Shown piece after piece: positions 1 through 6,203 of a stretch of 8,645 nt of DNA. Positions within the stretch are counted from its first letter, which is position 1. Each line of letters begins with the position of its first letter. Made by a program: the position numbers and the translations under genes. A model generated the notes under the pieces. It made no database searches and had not been told where the DNA came from. It worked only from the letters and a program-made list of their open reading frames with translations. Where the stretch lies: NCBI GenBank assembly GCA_020832725.1, contig JAFIEC010000042.1:1-8645 (forward strand), in the 5' to 3' direction. This DNA is from Paracoccaceae bacterium (GTDB taxonomy: Bacteria; Pseudomonadota; Alphaproteobacteria; Rhodobacterales; Rhodobacteraceae).

Positions 1-8
1 ATCTGGAC

Positions 9-1496
9 TTAATCCACATCCGCCCCCGCAGGCACGGGAATCAGATGGCGAGGCGCGGTGGCTATATCCGAGAAATCCACCGGATGGGCGGTGACCACCC
101 CCACCAGCCGCCCCTGGCCCAGTGGGGGCTGCACGACGAAGTCAAAGCCATAGGTGGCGTCGGGTATGGTGAGCGGCAGGCCCGCGCGGATCGTGTTGCC
201 ACGTCCCTGCCGGTCGGAGAAGCGGTTGGGAAACAGCTGCACCAATCGCCCGTCGGGGGTGATGTCGAACACGATGAGATAGCCGTCATGGCTGCTGTCG
301 ATGCGGAACTGCACCCGCTCGCCACGGCGCGGGCGGGCCGAGGGCAGGATGTCGAGCGTCACGCGCACCCCCTGCCCCGGCGCGCCCCCCTGCGCAGGCG
401 CACCCTGCGTCGTGCCCGCTCCGCCGCCCGATGCCCCGCCCGTCGCCCCGCTGACCGCCACCGGCACCAGCCCTCCGCCCGCGCCGAAACTGGCATCCAC
501 CGCGCCCCAGTCGATACCTGCCAGATCGCCCCCGCCCGGAACCGATGCATCCCCCCGCAGCGTCGCATCGACGGGGGCACCCTGCAGCGGGCGGTACACC
601 TCCAGCATGGGGGTCAGGCCAAGGCCGCATTGCCCCGGCGGCATGGCCGGGCAAAAGGCCTCGCTCTCGCGGGCGAGGTAGGTGTGCATCTCCAGATGGG
701 TGACCACCCCGTCGCCATCGAGATCGGCCGCGCCCTCGGCAATCCCCCGGATGAAGCGCGAGGTGAACAGCCCCTCTCCGCCCTGCTCGAAGGCAAGCTG
801 ATGGGGGCTGACCGCAGCCCAGACCGTGCGGTCGGGCGTGGAATCGAGAAGCGGCTGCACACTGCGCGCCCCGCCCGTGCTGCGGCTGGCCATGGGCGGC
901 GGCGGCGCGGTGCCCGCCCGCATCTGTGCTGCCCGCAGCGCCTGTGGCGCGCGCACCTGCGCGCCCGTCAGGGCCGAGCGGGTGACAAGGCCCGAATGGC
1001 AGCTGTCCACGGCCACGGTGACCACCCGGTCCTCCAGTTGCCGCAGCAGCGCGTCAAGTTCCTTGTCACGCACGAAATCGCGCAGGACCCCCCGGCCGTC
1101 CAGATGGGTGTCCACCGAGATCAGGATCTGGTCGAGCTCCCCGGGAATGGTCAGCGATTCGGTCTGATAGCCGTGACCCGCGAAGAAGAAGAACGCCCTG
1201 TCCCCCGGTCGCGTGCCCTCGATCAGCCAGGAGCGGATGGCCCCGCGGATGCCCTCCGCCGTGGCCTCGGCATCGGTGAGCATCAGCACCTCGTCGGGCG
1301 CATAGCCCGCGTGTTCGATCAGAAAGCGCCGGATCGACCGGGCGTCGTTCACCGCGCCCGACAGCGGCGTGATGGCAGGGTCGCGCAGATAGGCGTCGAT
1401 GCCGACCACCAGCGCGCGATCCGCCATGGCGGGACCTGCGGCAAGCGCCGCAAGGGCGGCAAGGGTGCGGGCAAGCCGGAGGATCATCTGTCGCAT
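9..1496 (-). CDS. Secreted caspase-like (C14, metacaspase-type) cysteine peptidase with EF-hand loop and C-terminal DUF4384 domain
   Basis: A 495-residue protein predicted to cut after basic residues in the periplasm or outside the cell. A signal peptide (about 1-25, ending AMA) runs straight into the p20 fold: RALVVGIDAY at 27-36, the GAVNDAR motif near 47-53, catalytic His108 in FFAGHG and catalytic Cys166 in DSCHSG. The Asp two residues before the Cys is the S1 acidic residue of metacaspases, so Arg/Lys preference is inferred rather than Asp preference. A 50-residue Pro/Arg-rich linker with four prolines at 198-201 leads to a p10-like part (about 223-300) containing a textbook EF-hand loop, D258-x-D-x-D-G to E269. 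A Gly/Ala-rich linker (about 310-376) precedes a DUF4384 domain (about 377-475, with GYLIVFDITPDGRLVQLFPN). The start is supported by GAGG at 1503-1506, 6 bases upstream; an in-frame ATG three codons later is less well placed. It is the last gene seen in the operon, 8 bp after the second caspase gene, and ends in TAA at the window edge. Confidence 0.9.
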   Translation of the reverse strand: MRQMILRLARTLAALAALAAGPAMADRALVVGIDAYLRDPAITPLSGAVNDARSIRRFLIEHAGYAPDEVLMLTDAEATAEGIRGAIRSWLIEGTRPGDRAFFFFAGHGYQTESLTIPGELDQILISVDTHLDGRGVLRDFVRDKELDALLRQLEDRVVTVAVDSCHSGLVTRSALTGAQVRAPQALRAAQMRAGTAPPPPMASRSTGGARSVQPLLDSTPDRTVWAAVSPHQLAFEQGGEGLFTSRFIRGIAEGAADLDGDGVVTHLEMHTYLARESEAFCPAMPPGQCGLGLTPMLEVYRPLQGAPVDATLRGDASVPGGGDLAGIDWGAVDASFGAGGGLVPVAVSGATGGASGGGAGTTQGAPAQGGAPGQGVRVTLDILPSARPRRGERVQFRIDSSHDGYLIVFDITPDGRLVQLFPNRFSDRQGRGNTIRAGLPLTIPDATYGFDFVVQPPLGQGRLVGVVTAHPVDFSDIATAPRHLIPVPAGADVD

Positions 1497-1504
1497 GTGC
1501 AGCC

Positions 1505-3139
1505 TCAGCGCGGCGCGGTGTAGAGGGCGAGAAAGCCCAGTTCATGTTCTTCCGGCGCGCGCGATACCGTCTCGGCCAGCGCCGCCAGCGCCTCTTCGGG
1601 GGCGATGCGACCATCCAGCGCCTTGAGCGCGCGGTGCAGATCCCGCTCGGGCCGGCGCGAGGACAGCGCGACCAGATGATCCCCGCCAAAGGGCGGCGTC
1701 ACGCCGAAATCCAGCCGGAAGGGGGTGGTCGGCTCCACCCGCAGCGGGTCGGAGAAACTGGCATAGGGATCGTCGCGCCCGCCCCCCGGCTGGGGATAGA
1801 GCGGATAGAGAAACTGCACTGTTCCATTGCCCGCGATGTTCAGCAGCGTCAGATGCGGCTCGACCCGGGCGGCCAGCTCGAAGGTCAGGCGATCGCCCTC
1901 CCGGTGCAGCCCGTCGCCCTGAACAAAGCGCAGCCCCAGCGGTGCCTGACAGGCGGCCAGCGCCTTCAGCCCCTCCAGCATCCGCCATTTGTCCACCACC
2001 CCGGCGACATGGACCTCGGCCGCAACGCCCGGCGCGGGCTGCAGGGGGGCCACCGAATCGCCAAGGCTGGAGAGGACGGCATTGCCCTCCGGCTCGATGT
2101 TGAGGACGGCCTCGCTCATGGCGACGGGCCGCGCGCGCGGCGCATGGCGCGACAGCCAGTCCGCATCAAGCCCCCCGAAAAGCGCCACCGGCAGCTTGCC
2201 CGGGACACCCGCCAGCGCCGCGCCGATGCAGGCCCGCCGGTCCTCGGCAGAGCGGGCGGGCAGCGCAAAGACGGGAAGGTCGGCTTCTCCAGAGAACTCG
2301 ACCGAGGGGAATTGCCGCCGCTCGGTCATCTCGCGGCCGCGCCTGTCAATGAAGGCGCGCAGCTCTGCCCGCGACAGCACGCCATCACCATCGGCATCGG
2401 CAGCCCCCCGCAGGGCGGCGGCGAAGAGCCAGCTGACGGCGCCGCGCGCCTGCCCGTCGATCAGGACCTCGGTGACCAGCAGGTCGGCCCGTGTCGCGGC
2501 GATGAACACCTCGTTGCGCAGGGTGGCGGGCTGGCCCTCGGCCTCGACAGGCGGGGGCGGCAGCATGTCGTTCTCGATCGTGCCGTAGGAGGAGAAGCGG
2601 CTGCGCATGATCCGCCCGCCGGGGGCGAGGCTGCGGTTCATGGTGCCGGCATGGCAGGCATCGAACATCAGAACCACGTTCAGATCGGGCACGGAGGCGA
2701 CCTTGCGACGCCATTCCCAGTCAAAGATGCGCTCGTAGTTGCGGGGCGCGGTCTCGCGGAAGCCGCCCAGAACCATCACCTCGTCGAGCCCGTCCGCCTC
2801 GGTCTCCGGAAAGCGGCTGGGCTCCTGCGCGCCGTGGCCCGCATAGGTGACAAGCAGCGTATCGCCCGGGGCGGCGCGGGCGACCTTGCGCTCCCACGCG
2901 GCAAGGATGGCGTCGCGGTTGGCCTCTTCGTCCAGCAGGACGGTCAGCGAGGCCGCCCCCATCTGGCGCACGGCAGAGGCGATGTCGCGGGCGTCGTTCA
3001 CCGCCCCCTCCAGATCGGTGAGGCTGCCCCCCTGGGCGGCATAGCGGTCGATCCCGATGACCAGCGCATGCACCTGCCCGGCCAGCGCGGCGGTCGGCAG
3101 CCACAGGATCACGGCAAGGACGGACAGAAGACCCCTCAT
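1505..3139 (-). CDS. Secreted caspase-like (C14, metacaspase-type) cysteine peptidase with EF-hand loop and C-terminal DUF4384-like domain
   Basis: A 544-residue paralogue of the downstream gene, with an intact predicted His/Cys dyad. The signal peptide ends near residue 20 (TAALA), then HALVIGIDRY (24-33), GAVNDAR (45-51), His102 in YAGHG, a metacaspase-like acidic stretch with DGLDE (116-120), and Cys162 in DACHAG. The linker between p20 and p10 (about 165-209) again holds four prolines (194-197). The p10-like part (about 210-295) contains an EF-hand loop, D248-x-D-x-D-G to E259. Residues about 300-400 are unassigned; a divergent DUF4384-like beta domain covers about 410-500 (TLLNIAGNGTVQFLYPLYPQ), followed by a short helical tail. 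Arg/Lys specificity is inferred from the Asp before Ala-Cys. The start overlaps the stop of the upstream OmpA-like gene by ATGA, with a GGAG 11 bases upstream. Two divergent caspase genes in tandem suggest an old duplication, possibly an activator/executioner pair, but that is inference. Confidence 0.9.
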   Translation of the reverse strand: MRGLLSVLAVILWLPTAALAGQVHALVIGIDRYAAQGGSLTDLEGAVNDARDIASAVRQMGAASLTVLLDEEANRDAILAAWERKVARAAPGDTLLVTYAGHGAQEPSRFPETEADGLDEVMVLGGFRETAPRNYERIFDWEWRRKVASVPDLNVVLMFDACHAGTMNRSLAPGGRIMRSRFSSYGTIENDMLPPPPVEAEGQPATLRNEVFIAATRADLLVTEVLIDGQARGAVSWLFAAALRGAADADGDGVLSRAELRAFIDRRGREMTERRQFPSVEFSGEADLPVFALPARSAEDRRACIGAALAGVPGKLPVALFGGLDADWLSRHAPRARPVAMSEAVLNIEPEGNAVLSSLGDSVAPLQPAPGVAAEVHVAGVVDKWRMLEGLKALAACQAPLGLRFVQGDGLHREGDRLTFELAARVEPHLTLLNIAGNGTVQFLYPLYPQPGGGRDDPYASFSDPLRVEPTTPFRLDFGVTPPFGGDHLVALSSRRPERDLHRALKALDGRIAPEEALAALAETVSRAPEEHELGFLALYTAPR

Positions 3140-4074
3140 TGCCGCACAAGCTCCACCCGGCGGAAGATCTGGTGCAATTGCTCGGTGGAATAGAGGGCGG
3201 GGTTGTCCACCTCGAGAGGCTGGTCGGGCCCGCGCCCATCGACGGTGATGCGCCCCTGATAGCCGTTGGCACGCAGCCAGCCCGCCACGGCCTCGGCGCG
3301 CTGGACCGACAGCTCCATGTTGCGGGCGCGCGAGCCCACCGGGTCGGTATGGCCGACAAGCGTGATCGCCTGCGCCCCCTCAAGCTGCAGATAGTCCAGC
3401 AGATCGGCCACCGCCGCCTGCCCCTGCTCGGTGAAATCGGTGCGCGCGAATTCGAACTGCACCGGAACCGCGACCCGCGCCACGCCAAAGCTGCGCACCC
3501 GCGACGTGGCCAGCCCCGTGGGCGCACCCGAGCGCGAGCGGGTGGTGGGCACGTAGACAGGCGCGGCCATCCGCGCCACCTGGGCCTTGCGGTGGATCTG
3601 GGCGATCACCCGCTCGGGCGGCTCTGTCGGGGTCAGGGCGGTCTCCATGATGGAATTGAGCGCCTCCTGATAGTGGAACGCCGCCCGGCCATGATCCCCC
3701 CCCTCGGAGGCGATGTCGCCCAGCGCGGCATGGGCCTGCCAGAGCGGGGCCTGATCCAGAACCGCCTCCAGCGCCGCAACCTGCCGGGGCAGCGGCGCGC
3801 CCGACTGGTTGAGCGCCACCGCCTCGTTCCACAGCAATGCGGCCAACCGAATCTGCAGGTTGAACCGCAATTCGGGACAGCCCGCAGCCCGTTCGATCAC
3901 GCCCGAAAGCGCGGCGCGGTCCTGCGCGGCGGCGGCGGTCGCGCCCTCCTGCGCGAGGGCGGCGCAATCCTGCGCCCGGGCGGGAACCAAGAAGGCAAGC
4001 GCCGCGGCAAGGGCTGCGACAAGCACGGTGATGCCGGGCCGGAAGGGGCGGCGCAGGGGGGCAGGTCGTGTCAT
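3136..4074 (-). CDS. OmpA-family peptidoglycan-binding protein with helical/TPR-like N-terminal half
   Basis: A 312-residue exported protein expected to hold a complex to the cell wall in the periplasm. A signal peptide ends around residue 34 (PARA before QDC). Residues about 35-165 are alpha-helical, with one TPR-like stretch (AALGDIASEGGDHGRAAFHY, 116-135), a possible protein-interaction surface; two cysteines (37 and 66) could form a disulfide. The OmpA domain covers about 200-311, with VGHTDPVGSRARNMELSVQR at 240-259. Asp244 and Arg259, 15 residues apart, match the pair that holds diaminopimelate in OmpA-like domains. There is no transmembrane beta-barrel, so this is not a porin. The start overlaps the stop of the pseudocaspase gene by ATGA, and AAGGAGAG at 4083-4090 is the strongest internal ribosome binding site in the operon, so this product may be made in greater amount than its neighbours. 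Confidence 0.88.
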   Translation of the reverse strand: MTRPAPLRRPFRPGITVLVAALAAALAFLVPARAQDCAALAQEGATAAAAQDRAALSGVIERAAGCPELRFNLQIRLAALLWNEAVALNQSGAPLPRQVAALEAVLDQAPLWQAHAALGDIASEGGDHGRAAFHYQEALNSIMETALTPTEPPERVIAQIHRKAQVARMAAPVYVPTTRSRSGAPTGLATSRVRSFGVARVAVPVQFEFARTDFTEQGQAAVADLLDYLQLEGAQAITLVGHTDPVGSRARNMELSVQRAEAVAGWLRANGYQGRITVDGRGPDQPLEVDNPALYSTEQLHQIFRRVELVRQ

Positions 4075-4913
4075 CGGCGGCTCTCTCCTTCACGCGGGGC
4101 CTCGAGGAAGCGTGGCTCGGCAAAGATCGCGTCGATCAGGACGACCACCTGCGCCCCCGGGGCAAGGGGCAGCGCGCGCATCTCCTCGAGGGCCATCATC
4201 TCCGGCCCCGTCTGGTGCGGAGTAGCGGGCGCAAGCAGACGGAAATCCGCCCCCGCAAGCGCCCGGTCGCCGTTCGGCAGGGCCATCCCCTGCCCGCCCA
4301 GATAGACAAGCCCCGTCTCTCCGGGGCCGAGGCCGGCGGCAAGGGCGGCGACGGCCTCCAGCATGACGCGGCCCGAGGGGTTGAGGTGCTCCTCCACCGC
4401 CCAGCCGCGGCCCGAGAGCGCGTCGGCCAGCAGCGCCAGATCCTCTGCCGCGCCCGAGAGGCCGGGAATGCCGGCGGCGATGTACTCCTGCGCGATCAGC
4501 AGCGCCCGCGCCCCCGCAGGCGCGGGCAGGATCACCGGCAGGGGCTCGGTGCTGCGGATGCCGAGGGCGGGGCGCTGGCGGGGCATACGCTCGGCCAGAC
4601 GCCCGAATTCGGCATTGAGCGCGGCATAGAGAACAAGCGGATCGGCCGGCGCATCCAGCCCCTCGATGGCCCGGACAAGGGCGATGACAAAGAGGCTCGC
4701 CTCGTCATGGGCCATGCCCGGCGGGGCTGCGAAGAGCGCATAGCCCTCTCCCGCCTCGATCTCGATCAGACCGTGTCCCAGCCGCCCCTCGGCCTCGGCC
4801 GCCACGCCCGCGCCGCCGCCCACAACCGCAAGACCCGCCCCGGCAGGTCCGCCCGGGGCCAGCGCCAGAGCCAGCGCCAGCGCGGCGCAGGCCAGAGGGT
4901 GCCGCCCCCTCAT
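4071..4913 (-). CDS. Secreted pseudocaspase: catalytically dead caspase-like protein, apparently permuted (p10-like before p20-like)
   Basis: A 280-residue protein with a signal peptide (about 1-27). I see no annotated family at first glance, but its second half aligns without gaps around both active-site strands of the neighbouring caspase. PGETGLVYLGGQG (197-209) matches PGDTLLVTYAGHG with the catalytic His replaced by Gln208, and VVVLIDAIFAE (256-266) matches VVLMFDACHAG with the catalytic Cys replaced by Ile263. ARALLIAQEYIAAG (135-148) matches the opening p20 strand. The protein ends about 15 residues after the dead Cys strand, leaving no room for a p10 downstream. Instead, residues about 57-130 resemble p10: YALFAAPPGMAHDE, then SLFVIALVRAIEG, then a helix ending MPRQRP, matching VWAAVSPHQLAFE and GLFTSRFIRGIAEG of the first caspase. 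The EF-hand loop of the active enzymes is degenerate here. Likely role, inferred: a non-catalytic partner, scaffold or decoy for the two active caspases. It starts in an ATGA overlap with the serpin stop and has no clear ribosome binding site, so its translation probably depends on coupling to the serpin. Confidence 0.8.
   Translation of the reverse strand: MRGRHPLACAALALALALAPGGPAGAGLAVVGGGAGVAAEAEGRLGHGLIEIEAGEGYALFAAPPGMAHDEASLFVIALVRAIEGLDAPADPLVLYAALNAEFGRLAERMPRQRPALGIRSTEPLPVILPAPAGARALLIAQEYIAAGIPGLSGAAEDLALLADALSGRGWAVEEHLNPSGRVMLEAVAALAAGLGPGETGLVYLGGQGMALPNGDRALAGADFRLLAPATPHQTGPEMMALEEMRALPLAPGAQVVVLIDAIFAEPRFLEAPREGESRR
4083..4090 (-). promoter_or_regulatory. Strong ribosome binding site of the OmpA/TPR-like gene
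   Basis: AAGGAGAG on the minus strand, inside the last codons of the pseudocaspase gene and about 8 bases before the ATG at 4074. It is the closest match to the anti-Shine-Dalgarno sequence among the operon junctions. Confidence 0.7.
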
Positions 4914-6190
4914 GGTGCGGCGACCCGCGCCAGATACAGCACGGTCTCGCTGGGCACATGGCGCAGGGCCAGAAGAAAGGGCCGGTCAAAGACCAGATCA
5001 AAGCCGTTGGGCGCAGACGAGCGCACGCCCACCACACCGGTCGCGGCCGCCGCCTCGGCCCCGGTCTCGTCGAGCACAAGCGCCGTGCGATGCACCACCG
5101 TGTCGAACACCAGCGGCTCGGGCGACAGGTCCGCGTAATCCTGCGAGGCGAAAAGGCCCGCGGCGCGCAGCACGTCGCTCATGTCCCCCCCCGCCGCGAT
5201 GTCCAGTCGCGGCAGCGCCAGCCGCCCTTCGCCGGGCCGAAAGCCCACAGCCTCCAGAAGCCCGGGCTGCGCCAGCAGCGCCTCGGGGACGACCCCCTCG
5301 GCGGGCAGGATCAGCATCGCCTCGAAATCGGGGTCGGCAAAGGGCATCAGCACGGCGCTGTGATCCTCCCGCGTGCGGACCATCAGCGACATGCCCGCCT
5401 GATGCATCATCGCCACCTCGCGCGGATCGCCCGACGCCGCATGAAAGGGCGCAGGCTCGGTCGCCTCGGGATCGAAAGGCAAGAGCCAGCTGCCCTTGAG
5501 ATACAGCGCATTGCCCAGCACGATGCGCGTATCGGCGGGCAGTTGATCGAACAGCTGCGGGATCATGCCCCGGGTCTGGTCCGCGAACCAGCCGTTCAGC
5601 ACCGCCACCGTCTCAGGGGCGTCGAAATCCACACGCGCCACCTCGGCCCCGAAATCGGCCCGCGCCGCATCCGCAAAGGCGGGATGCAGCGGCAGGTCGG
5701 GTGCCGACCAAAGCCCGTTGGCAAGGGCCACGATCATCGCGCCCTCACCCTCGCCCTCGCGGGACAGCTCTGCGGCCAGCGCACCCAGCCAGGCCGCCGC
5801 CCCTGCCGCATCGTCATAGCCCAGCACGTCGGCATATTCCCGCGCCGTGCCCTCCCCGGCCCCGCGCGCCGTCATGGTCAGCGCCATGGCCAGCGACCGC
5901 GGCGACAGGGCGATGTTGGCATCTCCCTCGGCCCCGGCGGCCAGATCGGCCAGAAGTGCGGCGCCAAAGGCATTGGGCCAGGGCGCGGTCGCGTCATCAC
6001 CGGCTGGCACCCCCCCGGCGCTGGCAGCGCTTCCGGCAGCCGTCGCGGCGGAGGGGCCGGTGTTCGCCGCCTCGGCGCCCTGCACCTCGGCCTGCACGGG
6101 CGCATCGCCCGCCAGCGCCGGGGCGACGGCCAGCAGGGCCGCCACCAGCCCCGCAATGACCGTCCGACCGCCTGTTGCGCCATTTCCCAT
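4910..6190 (-). CDS. Secreted serpin (serine protease inhibitor) with inhibitory-type reactive loop
   Basis: A 426-residue serpin; serpins trap a protease covalently after it cuts the reactive loop. A signal peptide (about 1-28, ending ALA) and an Ala/Gly linker (about 29-66) precede the serpin fold (about 67-426). Family landmarks are NIALSPRSLAMALTMTARGA (92-111), GNALYLKGSWLLPFDPEAT (226-244), and the C-terminal signature FDRPFLLALRHVPSETVLYL (401-420). The hinge ETGAEAAAATG (375-385), with small residues at P12-P9 and Thr at P8, is what inhibitory serpins have. By strict count from Gly377 as P15, Ser391 is P1; if the loop is one residue shorter, as in human alpha2-antiplasmin and C1 inhibitor, Arg390 is P1 and Arg-Ser the scissile bond. 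The start was chosen at 6190 because GAGGGGA (6197-6203), which overlaps the protease stop codon, lies 6 bases upstream; an ATG two codons earlier is too close to it. The trypsin-like gene immediately upstream is the obvious target candidate. No cysteines are present. Confidence 0.93.
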   Translation of the reverse strand: MGNGATGGRTVIAGLVAALLAVAPALAGDAPVQAEVQGAEAANTGPSAATAAGSAASAGGVPAGDDATAPWPNAFGAALLADLAAGAEGDANIALSPRSLAMALTMTARGAGEGTAREYADVLGYDDAAGAAAWLGALAAELSREGEGEGAMIVALANGLWSAPDLPLHPAFADAARADFGAEVARVDFDAPETVAVLNGWFADQTRGMIPQLFDQLPADTRIVLGNALYLKGSWLLPFDPEATEPAPFHAASGDPREVAMMHQAGMSLMVRTREDHSAVLMPFADPDFEAMLILPAEGVVPEALLAQPGLLEAVGFRPGEGRLALPRLDIAAGGDMSDVLRAAGLFASQDYADLSPEPLVFDTVVHRTALVLDETGAEAAAATGVVGVRSSAPNGFDLVFDRPFLLALRHVPSETVLYLARVAAP

Positions 6191-6196
6191 GGGCAT

Positions 6197-6203
6197 TCCC
6201 CTC
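6197..6203 (-). promoter_or_regulatory. Ribosome binding site of the serpin gene
   Basis: GAGGGGA on the minus strand overlaps the TGA of the protease gene and sits 6 bases before the serpin ATG at 6190. It sets the serpin start and means a ribosome finishing the protease covers the serpin site. The serpin therefore has its own good site, whereas the protease before it has a weak one, which could favour inhibitor over enzyme (inference). Confidence 0.75.

Noticed and set aside
45..1523. Plus-strand open frame of 492 codons
   Set aside because: It is the antisense shadow of the caspase gene: no domain, no signal peptide, arginine/histidine-rich composition typical of reverse frames in GC-rich DNA.
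1544..3193. Plus-strand open frame of 549 codons
   Set aside because: Antisense shadow of the second caspase gene, with no recognisable domain and skewed Arg/Gly/His/Gln content.
4910..6190. Non-inhibitory serpin
   Set aside because: The hinge has the small-residue run and Thr at P8 expected of inhibitory members; a charged or bulky hinge is absent, although only an assay can settle it.
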